A stretch of DNA of 6,119 bases from Alphaproteobacteria bacterium (GTDB lineage: Bacteria > Pseudomonadota > Alphaproteobacteria > BNTO01): assembly GCA_025996655.1 (NCBI GenBank), contig BNTO01000062.1, forward strand, positions 1 to 6,119. The letters run 5' to 3'. Numbering within the stretch: the first letter of the stretch is position 1; every line of letters begins with the position of its first letter. Shown one piece after another: positions 1 through 6,030 of the stretch. A program made the translations under genes and the position numbers. Under the pieces are notes generated by a model. The model made no database searches. It was not told where the DNA came from and saw only the letters and a list, made by a program, of their open reading frames with translations.

Positions 1-102
1 CTTAAGCTGCCGCCCAGCCTCAACTTGCGTCAATTTTCTTTCTTTTACTTGGCGCAACACATAGAGTCTCTCCATGTCCCTTTCACGAAACACCCATGAC
101 AT
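1..102 (-). CDS. Transposase N-terminus, ISNCY/IS1202-like (partial, runs off left edge)
   Basis: Reading the minus strand from an ATG at 102, an open frame of 34 codons runs in phase off the window edge. The peptide has the pattern R-E-R-D-M-E-R-L-Y-V-L-R-Q-V, then K-L-T-Q-V-E-A-G-R-Q-L-K. This matches what I know of the start of ISNCY/IS1202-group transposases, where an E-x-x-R-L helix is followed by the first part of a helix-turn-helix (T-Q-x-E-A-x-x-x-L) that normally continues into S-x-R-Q-V-R-R-L. The catalytic DDE domain lies outside the window. A GAGG sequence 8 nt before the ATG is a reasonable ribosome binding site. A second in-frame ATG at 75 is also preceded by AAGG, so the start could be nine codons shorter. 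The assignment rests on few residues. Whether the full transposase is intact cannot be judged. Confidence 0.6.
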   Translation of the reverse strand, partial: MSWVFRERDMERLYVLRQVKERKLTQVEAGRQLK

Positions 103-172
103 TGTTCCTGCCTCAACAAATCCGTAACTTGACCAAAGTTATAGGATCCTTTTTGGGACCTGAAACATGACA
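1..172 (-). mobile_element. Putative 5' end of an insertion sequence carrying the left-edge transposase
   Basis: The transposase frame begins at 102, so the IS terminus should lie a short distance to its right. On the minus strand the sequence from about 172 reads TGTCATGTTTCAGGTCCC, which looks like a terminal inverted repeat because of its TGT start and its distance from the gene. A TATAAC hexamer at 143-138, between this end and the ATG, could be the -10 box of the transposase promoter, though no good -35 box sits at the right distance. The other end and any target-site duplication are outside the window, so the boundary is inferred. Confidence 0.42.
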
Positions 173-634
173 TTCCTAAATTGCGCTGACAAGGACGATT
201 TCCTTCTTGACAAACCGTTGCAGCTTATGCAGCATCTTTCTCCTATCTTCCGAAACGACATATTCATGGATCTCAACCTGAATGGGATGACGGATCCCAA
301 GTCGCGGGGTGAGTGCTTTCAGGCATGTTAACCCCCTGTTTTTTCTCAATGAGGTACACTTCTTCGCGTGACTTTACCATCACGAGAGGATTTTTGTTTT
401 TAGGGGTAGCGTTGCACTTGGCTGTTGAAGGGGCAAAGCCCTAGAACATAAGGATTTTTGACAGACTAAGACGTTGACTCTTTTCCAAAAAAGTAAAGAA
501 AGACTCCTGTTTCAGAAAAAAAGTCACCCATCGCGTTCAAAGATAAGCTTTTGATTCCTTACCCTAATTTTGCAATAAACTTCTCACGAAAATGCATAAA
601 CTTTCATCACGTTGAGAAAATTGAAAATCCTGGC
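173..634. other. Gene-free stretch between the left IS and rnj; possible gene remnant
   Basis: I find no gene that I can support here. On the minus strand an open frame runs from about 377 down to a TAG at 178-176. It contains H-P-I-Q-V-E-I-H-E-Y-V-V-S-E-D-R-R-K-M-L-H-K-L-Q-R-F, looks protein-like and stops four bases before the inferred IS boundary. It has no ATG near its beginning, and stop codons precede it. It could be the tail of a gene cut by the IS insertion and further decayed, or chance. The exactly antisense frame on the plus strand (ATG 167 to TAA 334, 55 codons) would start inside the putative IS end and has no ribosome binding site. The part next to rnj (about 440-634) is AT-rich. 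I see no strong hairpin-plus-T-run terminator after the rnj stop codon. Confidence 0.5.
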
Positions 635-2338
635 TCAAATCTTAACCCAATGTACTTCAACGACAGGCCTTTTCCCAATTTTTGAATATACTGTTTGGAC
701 AATTCTTTGCGCGGCCGCGTCCGAATTTTCTTTATGCTCTTGCAAATCTTCAGAAAAATGAGACCACTCATGCAAAGCATCGATAATCTGTTTTTTTAAA
801 TTTTCGTACAAATTCCCCGGCTCCATAAGGCCAATTAGGCGTAAAATAACTTCAGAAATAGCGTCTTTCCCGAACAGAATCGTGGCAAAAACAGAGCCTT
901 CTTCCGAAAGATGCGTTCTTTGCTTGACAACATGCCCTTCAAAGGCAACCATGCGTTTTCCATCTACCGCCCATTTCCCACTGGGGACGCGCCCCACAAG
1001 ACCAGGTTTGTCGCCTGCCAACTGAACAACCGCGCCGTTTAGGGGGGGGATAACGTGCTTAATCCCGTGCTCGCGCGCGAAATGCGCCTGCGCAATGAGG
1101 TGTCGCGCTTCGCCATGGACCGGGATAACGATTTTGGGTCGCAAAAGCTCATACATTTTTTGAACGGTGTCACGCGAAGGGTGGCCCGACGCGTGAATAT
1201 CTTCCTCAGACGACGTAATGATATCCACATTCGCGCGCGCCAAAAGGCTGTGCAATTTCCCAATGCTCTTGTCGTTCCCAGGAATGACGCGCGAAGAAAA
1301 CAAGACCAAATCCTGTGTGCCCATTTTAAGGAGGGGATGTTCGCCTGATGCAATCTTCACGAGAGCCGAACGCTCTTCCCCTTGGGAACCCGTACAAATC
1401 AACAAAACCTTGCCGGGTGGCGAGGACGCAGCGGTTTTCTCGTCGATAAATTTTGGGAGATTCGTTAAAACACCCGTCTCTTTGGCAGCGGCAATCATTC
1501 TTTTCAGCGAACGCCCGACCACGGCAACTTTTCGCCCCGTGCTTTCAGCCGCCAAAAGGGCGGTTTCAATGCGCGCAATATTCGAGGAAAAACAGGCGAC
1601 GGTAATGCGTTTCGTGTCATTTTTTTGAACGAGTTCCTTCATACATTCGCGCACGCGTTTCTCCGAACTGGCATCTTTCTTCATAAAAATATTCGTCGAA
1701 TCGCTGAAGTACGCCAAAACGCCCTCATCGCCAACATGTTTCAAAAGCTTTTCGTCGACCTTTGGGCCTAAAACGGGGGTGGTGTCTAGCGTCCAGTCGC
1801 CTGTGTGGACAAGGGTTCCAAGAGGGGTCCTAATAATGTATCCCATCGCCTCAGGAATAGAATGGGTGATAAAAAAAGGCTCAACGCTAAATTTGCCAAC
1901 CTGCGTTTGTTGTTTTATGGGAATTTCTACAAGGGGCAAATTTTCAGACCACGATTTTTCTTGCAACTTTTGCCTTAACACTTCAGCCGCAAAGGGCGCG
2001 GCGTAAATAGGGCACTGCAGCAAAGGCCACAAATATTCTACGGCGCCAATGTGATCTTCGTGTGCATGCGTGATGAATAAGCCTTTGAGGCGATTTTTCT
2101 GTTGAACAATAAAAGTCGGGTCGGCCGTCAAAATTTCCATGCCCAACGTGTCGTGAAACGTGATGCCGCAATCAATGAGAATCCATTCTTGGTCATGCCC
2201 AATAAGGGCCATATTCATGCCCACTTCGTCCGTTCCACCAAGCGGAATAAAAACAAGATCTTGCTCTGATGGGATAAAATTGATGGTGTTCTTTTTCTTT
2301 TTTGCTGTTGCTTTTTTTGCGTATTTTCTTCTCTCCAT
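635..2338 (-). CDS. rnj: Ribonuclease J (metallo-beta-lactamase / beta-CASP exo-endoribonuclease)
   Basis: This 567-residue protein is a cytoplasmic RNase J, which degrades and matures mRNA and rRNA by 5'-to-3' exonuclease and endonuclease activity using two metal ions. Motifs appear in family order. G-G-T-D-E-V-G-M-N (34-42) opens the beta-lactamase fold. H-A-H-E-D-H (91-96) is the main metal site, His159 lies in T-H-S-I-P-E-A, and Asp181 lies in H-T-G-D-W. S-D-S-T-N is at 212-216. The beta-CASP region includes A-C-F-S-S-N (248-253), T-G-S-Q-G-E (316-321), H-A-S-G-H (382-386) and P-V-H-G-E (406-410). A C-terminal domain (about 440-567) follows. The length is normal for the family and no key residue is missing. 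The first 17 residues are a Lys/Arg-rich extension before the conserved core. ATG at 2338 is chosen because the next Met is residue 41, inside the first motif. The gene lies 390 nt downstream of rsmB on the same strand, so it may have its own promoter. The stop is TGA. Confidence 0.97.
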   Translation of the reverse strand: MERRKYAKKATAKKKKNTINFIPSEQDLVFIPLGGTDEVGMNMALIGHDQEWILIDCGITFHDTLGMEILTADPTFIVQQKNRLKGLFITHAHEDHIGAVEYLWPLLQCPIYAAPFAAEVLRQKLQEKSWSENLPLVEIPIKQQTQVGKFSVEPFFITHSIPEAMGYIIRTPLGTLVHTGDWTLDTTPVLGPKVDEKLLKHVGDEGVLAYFSDSTNIFMKKDASSEKRVRECMKELVQKNDTKRITVACFSSNIARIETALLAAESTGRKVAVVGRSLKRMIAAAKETGVLTNLPKFIDEKTAASSPPGKVLLICTGSQGEERSALVKIASGEHPLLKMGTQDLVLFSSRVIPGNDKSIGKLHSLLARANVDIITSSEEDIHASGHPSRDTVQKMYELLRPKIVIPVHGEARHLIAQAHFAREHGIKHVIPPLNGAVVQLAGDKPGLVGRVPSGKWAVDGKRMVAFEGHVVKQRTHLSEEGSVFATILFGKDAISEVILRLIGLMEPGNLYENLKKQIIDALHEWSHFSEDLQEHKENSDAAAQRIVQTVYSKIGKRPVVEVHWVKI

Positions 2339-2340
2339 AT

Positions 2341-2347
2341 CTCCTCT
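2341..2347 (-). promoter_or_regulatory. Unusually close Shine-Dalgarno-like sequence of rnj
   Basis: The minus strand reads AGAGGAG, then only two bases (AT), then the ATG of rnj. A Shine-Dalgarno core normally sits about 5-9 bases from the start codon. No alternative in-frame ATG, GTG or TTG was found just upstream, and the next Met is too far inside the protein. The start is therefore kept, but its initiation may be weak or may use a shifted pairing with 16S rRNA. Confidence 0.5.
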
Positions 2348-2551
2348 AAAAATGTTGCTTTGCGTATTTTCTTTTTTCCCTAAGGTAATTCAGTGTAACA
2401 CAACTTTCTCGAAGTGTGTGAGATTGACGGTGGAAGGCGAACAAGGAAAAGGAAAGTTTTACTTTGTGAAAACAAATATAATAATAAAAATTTACTTTTT
2501 ATATACTATTTATTTGTTGCAATTTAAGAAAAAATGTGTTATTTTAATTAT

Positions 2552-2575
2552 GGGCGGGTGGGCGGTTAGGGAGGG
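2552..2575 (+). other. G-quadruplex-type motif (five GGG tracts) upstream of rnj
   Basis: The plus strand carries GGG tracts at 2552-2554, 2556-2558, 2560-2562, 2569-2571 and 2573-2575, separated by 1, 1, 6 and 1 bases. This satisfies the usual G3-N1-7 rule with one tract to spare. The motif lies on the template strand for rnj and rsmB transcription, so the transcript would carry the C-rich complement. It stands inside very AT-rich DNA about 215 nt before the rnj start codon. Quadruplex formation is predicted from the pattern only. Confidence 0.55.
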
Positions 2576-2585
2576 CCCCTAGTAA

Positions 2586-2610
2586 GGACTCTCCCCTTTT
2601 AGGAAGGTCC
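2586..2610 (-). repeat. Imperfect hairpin in the G/C-rich island
   Basis: Read on the minus strand, GGAC-CTTCC and GGGAG-A-GTCC can pair as nine base pairs, including one G-T wobble and one bulged A, around a six-base loop TAAAAG. The wobble becomes a C-A mismatch on the plus strand, so the structure is better as RNA in the rsmB-to-rnj direction. No T-run follows it, so it is not a standard intrinsic terminator. It could be a leader RNA structure or part of a small repeat. Confidence 0.35.
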
Positions 2611-2622
2611 CCGTAAAAAGCA

Positions 2623-2643
2623 AGATGAATATATTTTTCATCT
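2623..2643. repeat. Perfect 7-bp inverted repeat (AGATGAA / TTCATCT)
   Basis: AGATGAA at 2623-2629 and TTCATCT at 2637-2643 are exact reverse complements around a seven-base T/A loop. The repeat sits in AT-rich DNA at the rsmB side of the G/C-rich island. It could be a protein-binding dyad or a weak RNA hairpin. At this length in AT-rich DNA it could also be chance. Confidence 0.3.
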
Positions 2644-2728
2644 ATAATTTCATTATAATATATTTCTGTTTTATTCCTCAATATTTTTTCTTAAAAATAA
2701 ATTTTTGACAACTTCGTTTCGTTCTTCT

Positions 2729-3985
2729 TTACTCTCGCTTCAAAAGGACGGCGAAAAATCCGTCTGTATAAGTCTGATAGGGAGAAAGTTTCAAAAAAGA
2801 GCGATTCCTCCCTAGGTAGGGTTCGTGGGAGCGGGCCTCCTCATTTTCAATTTTTGCAAGAGAAAACGCGGAGCGCTGAAGCAAAAAATCCTCAACAACA
2901 TCCTCATTTTCTTCTTGTAAAAGGGAACAGGTAATGTAGGCTAAAAAGCCGCCCTGTTTCACGAAAGGCGCCGCTTGGCTTAGGATTTCCTTTTGCTTTT
3001 TGGCAAAATCTTCAACATCCTCTTTATGAAGCCGAAGGGTTTTGTCAGGATTTCTCCTCAGCGTTCCAAGGCCCGAACAAGGTGCGTCCACTACAACAAG
3101 GTCAAAGGCTCCGGCCAAATCTGGCAAAGAGACAAAACGCACTTGGTTCAGTGCCCCCGGAAGGCGCGCGAAACGTTTTTGGGCGCGAGCGAGGCGAACG
3201 GCGGAAATGTCGGTAAGCGTAAGTGTTCCGTGTTTGAGCTCATTTAAAAAAGCCAGTGCTTTCCCTCCGCCGCCCGCGCAATAGTCTAAAAGAGAAAAAT
3301 CCTTTTTATGCTTTTCCTTTTCTTCGGCGCCCCAAGGCAACAAACAAAAGTGTGCCACCCTTTGCGAACCCGCATCCTGAATTTCAAAAGCTCCTTTTTT
3401 GGACAAAGGATGGCGCTGGAGAGGGGCTCGCTTAGACAGACGCAGGCCCGCTGCGGTGTGCGGAATTTCATCCACCAAAAAACCATCGGCACAAAGTTCG
3501 CGCACAACAAAACTTTTCGAAAAAGCAAAGGTATTAACGCGAAGGTCAAGCGGAGCCTCGGTGCATAACGCGGCTGCCTCTTGGAGGGCGTCTTCTTCAC
3601 TTCCAAAGGCGCGAACCCAAAGTTCCCAAAGGTCGGGGGGCATATTAGCCTCTGCCCAAGGCGGAACGGCCGGCAGCGATTTTTGCCCTCTGATTTTTTG
3701 CGTAAAAATTTCGATGAAAAAATCCCCAGAGTTGCGGCCTTGTTGAGCTGCGTCTTTCTGGGCGATATACCAACACGGCCAATAATGTCGCAAAAAATCA
3801 TAAAAAAGGGAGGAAAGGTCCCGGCGCGTTTGGCTGCCCAAACGATGCCGTACACAATAATCTTGAAAAAGCCTGTCCGCCGAAATGCGCTCGTCGGCTA
3901 AGAACAACGCTACTAATGCGCGTAATTTTGCAAGAAGAAAGGGGGACAGAGGACCCGAAGGAGAATAAGGAGGAGGACTTGTCAT
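2729..3985 (-). CDS. rsmB: 16S rRNA (cytosine-C5)-methyltransferase, RsmB family
   Basis: This 418-residue protein is an S-adenosylmethionine-dependent RNA m5C methyltransferase of the RsmB/Nop2/Sun family, expected to methylate a cytosine in 16S rRNA (C967 in E. coli RsmB). The N-terminal third (about 15-140) is helical and resembles the NusB-like domain of RsmB, with R-L-G-S-Q-T-R-R-D-L-S (48-58). L-R-V-N (148-151) and E-I-Q-D-A-G-S-Q (201-208) follow. The SAM site D-Y-C-A-G-G-G-G-K is at 234-242, where the more usual form is D-x-C-A-A-P-G-G-K. Motif IV, D-A-P-C-S-G-L-G-T-L-R-R-N-P-D (300-314), carries Cys303. Motif VI, Y-I-T-C-S (350-354), carries Cys353. Both cysteines of the mechanism are present. 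The C-terminus, T-D-G-F-F-A-V-L-L-K-R, is typical. The ATG overlaps the stop codon of the upstream heparinase-like gene (ATGA at 3985-3982), which indicates translational coupling. The Shine-Dalgarno sequence is weak (AAAGA). Exact target specificity is inferred from the family. Confidence 0.93.
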   Translation of the reverse strand: MTSPPPYSPSGPLSPFLLAKLRALVALFLADERISADRLFQDYCVRHRLGSQTRRDLSSLFYDFLRHYWPCWYIAQKDAAQQGRNSGDFFIEIFTQKIRGQKSLPAVPPWAEANMPPDLWELWVRAFGSEEDALQEAAALCTEAPLDLRVNTFAFSKSFVVRELCADGFLVDEIPHTAAGLRLSKRAPLQRHPLSKKGAFEIQDAGSQRVAHFCLLPWGAEEKEKHKKDFSLLDYCAGGGGKALAFLNELKHGTLTLTDISAVRLARAQKRFARLPGALNQVRFVSLPDLAGAFDLVVVDAPCSGLGTLRRNPDKTLRLHKEDVEDFAKKQKEILSQAAPFVKQGGFLAYITCSLLQEENEDVVEDFLLQRSAFSLAKIENEEARSHEPYLGRNRSFLKLSPYQTYTDGFFAVLLKRE

Positions 3986-5691
3986 AACGTATCTTTTTTA
4001 ACGTAAAAGGACCAATGCAGGGTGTTTTTTTCTTCCGTAGAAAGGGCGCTGAGTATCGTAACGATGAGCACTTTTTCCGTTTTGCGCGTTTTCAAAGAAA
4101 GCTGTCGATCGGACTCCACTTTAAGAAGACAGACCGACTTTTTTTCGGTAAGGCGCTTGGCTTTTTGCCTTAACTCTTTCTTTTTAGGCGCTAATTCAAA
4201 AGAAATGTCGCCGCAAAGATCGCCCGGCTCATGCGTCATGTCTGCGACTTGCATATCCTTTCCTAAAAAAAACTGCGTCACAAGAAGAGGCTCTTCCGAC
4301 TCTTCATGAACCCAAAAGGTATCGTTGCCCGCCAAAATATCCTCCTCCGCGGCAAGCGTGATGTCCCGCCGCCACGCATAGGTCCTTTGATCCGAAAGGT
4401 GCCCTTGAAACGCAAAAAACGCTGCCTCTGCGCGGTTCTCGTAAGCAAAGGTTGACTTTTGTCCCAACTCTCTTCTTCTCTCGGTCAATTTTTTGTTTTT
4501 TTGAAAAAACGCTTGGAAACTCCCTTGAAGAACCAAATGCGATTGTACACTCCACTCAAGTTCCATCACCTGGTCCACATTATTTTTTTCGTAATTTTCT
4601 AGGACAAAGGCAGCTGGCGCTTTCTTTTGGCAATGAATAAAAACGATAGATTTTCGATTCGTCCCCTTAGCAAGCCCTTCGTTGATGGGCGTCATGCTTG
4701 GCATAATCTCTTCAATTTGAAACAAGGCCCCGTCAACATCTTGGGACGAAAGAGGCTCGAAAAAACAAGATTGCCCCCCCGCGAGGAGTTGGCATAATTC
4801 GCCATGACTGTGGCGGGACCAGCGAGTTTTTTGCGCCGATTTTTGCAAAAAATCCCGGAGCGCGTGCATTGTTTTTTGGTACAAGCTGCGATAATAAAAA
4901 TCGCGCTTCAAAAACATTTTTTCCCACTGCAAAAAAGTGTTCCGTAACCCAAGGGCCACATTCATGTCGCGGTAGAGATCATGTGGGCTTGGCGTTTCCT
5001 CGCGCTCGAAGCGTGCGAGCACTTCGTACAAATCGTCCAGCAGTAAAACAAAAAAAGCAGCGTCATACACGCAAAAAACGTTGTAGTTTAAAAGAGCCCG
5101 GAGCGCCGCGAAACGGACAGACGTTTTTTTGATGTTCCTAAATTTTTTTTTCAAAAAGCGATATTCGCTTTGAAGATTTTTGAAAAAGGCCTTTTTCCAA
5201 GATTCCTTCGCGCTCGAGCCGACGAAATCATAGAGCGCCATAAAAACAGAAAGGCGCGCGGCCAAAACGAAGACGGCATTTTTTTTGAGTTTTTTGTACG
5301 TTTTTTTGTAGAGTTTGTGGTCCATCCAAAATTCAAGAGTGCGCCGCGCCAACCGCCGCGCCGACATGTCCCCTGTTGCTCGCAAGTCACACAGCCAATC
5401 GAAGCGGCAAAGGTACGTGAGAAAATAATCGGAGGCCACAAAAATGTCGGAAATGTCGTGCCACGATTTTTGGAACAAATCTTTGTTTTCATCTTGATGA
5501 AGAAAAAAACCATTCAGGATGGCGTAGCCTTGCTGAGAGTTTCCGGGGATCCAATCGCTGGGAAGGGCGTACAAAGAATCCAAGCGCGAGGGCCTGTGGA
5601 CAAGTGCCCAGAAAAGGCTGCCGTGATAAAAAAGACGAAATTCCTTAAAGGCAGCTTGAATTTTTTGATACGCTTTCGCAAAAAAAGACAC
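3982..5691 (-). CDS. Heparinase II/III-family protein (divergent, possibly catalytically degenerate)
   Basis: This 569-residue protein resembles the alphaproteobacterial heparinase II/III-like proteins encoded beside rsmB. The helical N-terminal half matches best. Residues 38-60 fit the usual D-x-W-x-G entry segment, and R-F-D-W-L-C-D-L-R-A-T-G-D with the helix that follows (97-122) is a family hallmark. In the C-terminal beta-rich half, V-M-E-L-E-W-S (375-381) and A-W-R-R-D-I-T-L-A-A-E-E-D-I-L-A-G-N-D-T-F (439-459) match the R-R-x-L-x-L...L-x-G-E-D-x-L region. I do not see the G-G-H or A-H-A-type motifs common in relatives, so polysaccharide lyase activity is doubtful. The protein is very rich in Lys and Phe, with many A-runs in the coding strand, yet the frame is intact over its whole length. 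No signal peptide is visible. The start is GTG at 5691 with no clear ribosome binding site. The next Met is residue 109, past conserved sequence. It is the first gene of the unit with rsmB. Confidence 0.75.
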   Translation of the reverse strand: MSFFAKAYQKIQAAFKEFRLFYHGSLFWALVHRPSRLDSLYALPSDWIPGNSQQGYAILNGFFLHQDENKDLFQKSWHDISDIFVASDYFLTYLCRFDWLCDLRATGDMSARRLARRTLEFWMDHKLYKKTYKKLKKNAVFVLAARLSVFMALYDFVGSSAKESWKKAFFKNLQSEYRFLKKKFRNIKKTSVRFAALRALLNYNVFCVYDAAFFVLLLDDLYEVLARFEREETPSPHDLYRDMNVALGLRNTFLQWEKMFLKRDFYYRSLYQKTMHALRDFLQKSAQKTRWSRHSHGELCQLLAGGQSCFFEPLSSQDVDGALFQIEEIMPSMTPINEGLAKGTNRKSIVFIHCQKKAPAAFVLENYEKNNVDQVMELEWSVQSHLVLQGSFQAFFQKNKKLTERRRELGQKSTFAYENRAEAAFFAFQGHLSDQRTYAWRRDITLAAEEDILAGNDTFWVHEESEEPLLVTQFFLGKDMQVADMTHEPGDLCGDISFELAPKKKELRQKAKRLTEKKSVCLLKVESDRQLSLKTRKTEKVLIVTILSALSTEEKNTLHWSFYVKKDTL

Positions 5692-5739
5692 AATTCTTGA
5701 ACCAAGGAAAGGGGGAGGCGTCTTGCTTTTTAAGGCAAA

Positions 5740-5768
5740 ATTTCTTTTAGAGACACTCTAGAAGAAAT
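5740..5768. promoter_or_regulatory. 13-bp dyad just upstream of the heparinase-like gene
   Basis: ATTTCTTTTAGAG (5740-5752) and CTCTAGAAGAAAT (5756-5768) are reverse complements except at one position, around the three-base centre ACA. The site lies 49-77 nt before the GTG start. As DNA it could be an operator for a dimeric regulator. As minus-strand RNA it would be a hairpin followed by TTTT, but the A/T-rich stem makes a strong terminator unlikely. The function is unknown. Confidence 0.45.
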
Positions 5769-5921
5769 CTAACAGAAAATGGTGCCTGAGAGGGGAAGGA
5801 AAAAAAGAAGATCCCCTTTTCTCCATTTTTTTGATTCGTGTCTGTTTTTGGGAATGCTTGTTGAAAAAAATTTTGGAGATGGGGAATTTTCAGGGGGAAG
5901 ACATGGGTTTAGTCTCAGAAA

Positions 5922-5956
5922 GGAGTCTCAACACAGGCTCCCTTTGTTGAGACTCC
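5922..5956. repeat. Perfect 12-bp inverted repeat with an extra half-site
   Basis: GGAGTCTCAACA (5922-5933) and TGTTGAGACTCC (5945-5956) are exact reverse complements around an 11-base loop. A further direct copy of the core AGTCTCA lies at 5911-5917, thirteen bases from the copy inside the left arm. As RNA it would be a stable hairpin. On the minus strand it is followed by TTTCT, which could make a weak terminator for a minus-strand gene formerly to the right. Repeated half-sites would also fit a protein-binding site. Confidence 0.5.
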
Positions 5957-6000
5957 CGAGCTCCTTCGTCCCCGAACATTGTAAAAAGTAAAGGGGCTGA

Positions 6001-6025
6001 CACCTAACATTTTTATGTTAAGGTG
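6001..6025 (+). promoter_or_regulatory. Hairpin overlapping the transposase ribosome binding site
   Basis: CACCTAACAT (6001-6010) pairs with ATGTTAAGGTG (6015-6025) as ten base pairs with one bulged A (6020), around a TTTT loop. The right arm contains the AAGG (6020-6023) that serves as the Shine-Dalgarno sequence of the transposase, seven bases before its ATG. A transcript entering from outside the IS would fold and hide this site. Occlusion of read-in translation by such hairpins is known in other IS elements such as IS10 and IS50. Its role here is inference. Confidence 0.5.
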
Positions 6026-6030
6026 CGCGT

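Larger units (their letters stand above)
2339..2728 (-). other. AT-rich intergenic leader between rsmB and rnj
   Basis: These 390 nt contain no supportable gene. An open plus-strand frame crosses part of the stretch but is antisense to the start of rnj and has no coding character. The stretch is strikingly uneven. It is strongly AT-rich at about 2455-2550 and 2617-2715, with a G/C-rich island at about 2552-2612 between them. The AT-rich part nearest rnj (2470-2545) is the likeliest promoter location and holds TATATA and TATTAT hexamers on the minus strand, but I could not pair either with a convincing -35 box. No hairpin with a T-run was found just after the rsmB stop, so read-through from rsmB into rnj is possible. 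Confidence 0.5.
5692..5992. other. Noncoding region between the heparinase-like gene and the right IS
   Basis: No gene is supportable in these 301 nt. The one longer open frame on the plus strand (5779-5991) starts without a ribosome binding site, has no family resemblance and is rich in Arg/Lys/Phe as expected from noncoding sequence. The stretch should contain the promoter of the heparinase-like/rsmB unit, but I could not find a convincing -35/-10 pair. It holds a 24-base purine-only run on the plus strand (about 5785-5808), a 13-bp dyad (5740-5768) and a 12-bp inverted repeat (5922-5956). Confidence 0.5.

Noticed and set aside
167..334. Plus-strand 55-codon open frame starting ATG-ACA-TTC
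   Set aside because: It starts within the inferred IS terminus, has no Shine-Dalgarno sequence, resembles no known family and is the exact antisense of another open frame.
367..401. Possible plus-strand terminator: CGTGA / TCACG stem followed by T-rich sequence
   Set aside because: The stem is only five base pairs with an eight-base loop, and a purine stretch separates it from the T-run. No plus-strand gene ends there.
349..444. Plus-strand open frame (ATG 349) ending V-A-L-H-L-A-V-E-G-A-K-P, which recalls the C-terminus of some IS30-family transposases
   Set aside because: The upstream residues show none of the IS30 C-terminal motifs and there is no ribosome binding site. The resemblance is limited to a few residues.
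2160..2582. Plus-strand 140-codon open frame across the start of rnj and its leader
   Set aside because: It is antisense to the conserved N-terminus of RNase J, and the remainder is a low-complexity translation of AT-rich DNA.
5789..5823. AGGGGA / TCCCCT inverted repeat in the purine-rich tract
   Set aside because: There are only six paired bases around a long loop inside a polypurine/polypyrimidine run, where such matches are expected by chance.
5779..5991. Plus-strand 70-codon open frame between the heparinase-like gene and the right IS
   Set aside because: It has no ribosome binding site, recognisable domain or family resemblance, and it runs through the two arms of the 5922-5956 palindrome, which accounts for its open state poorly as a gene.
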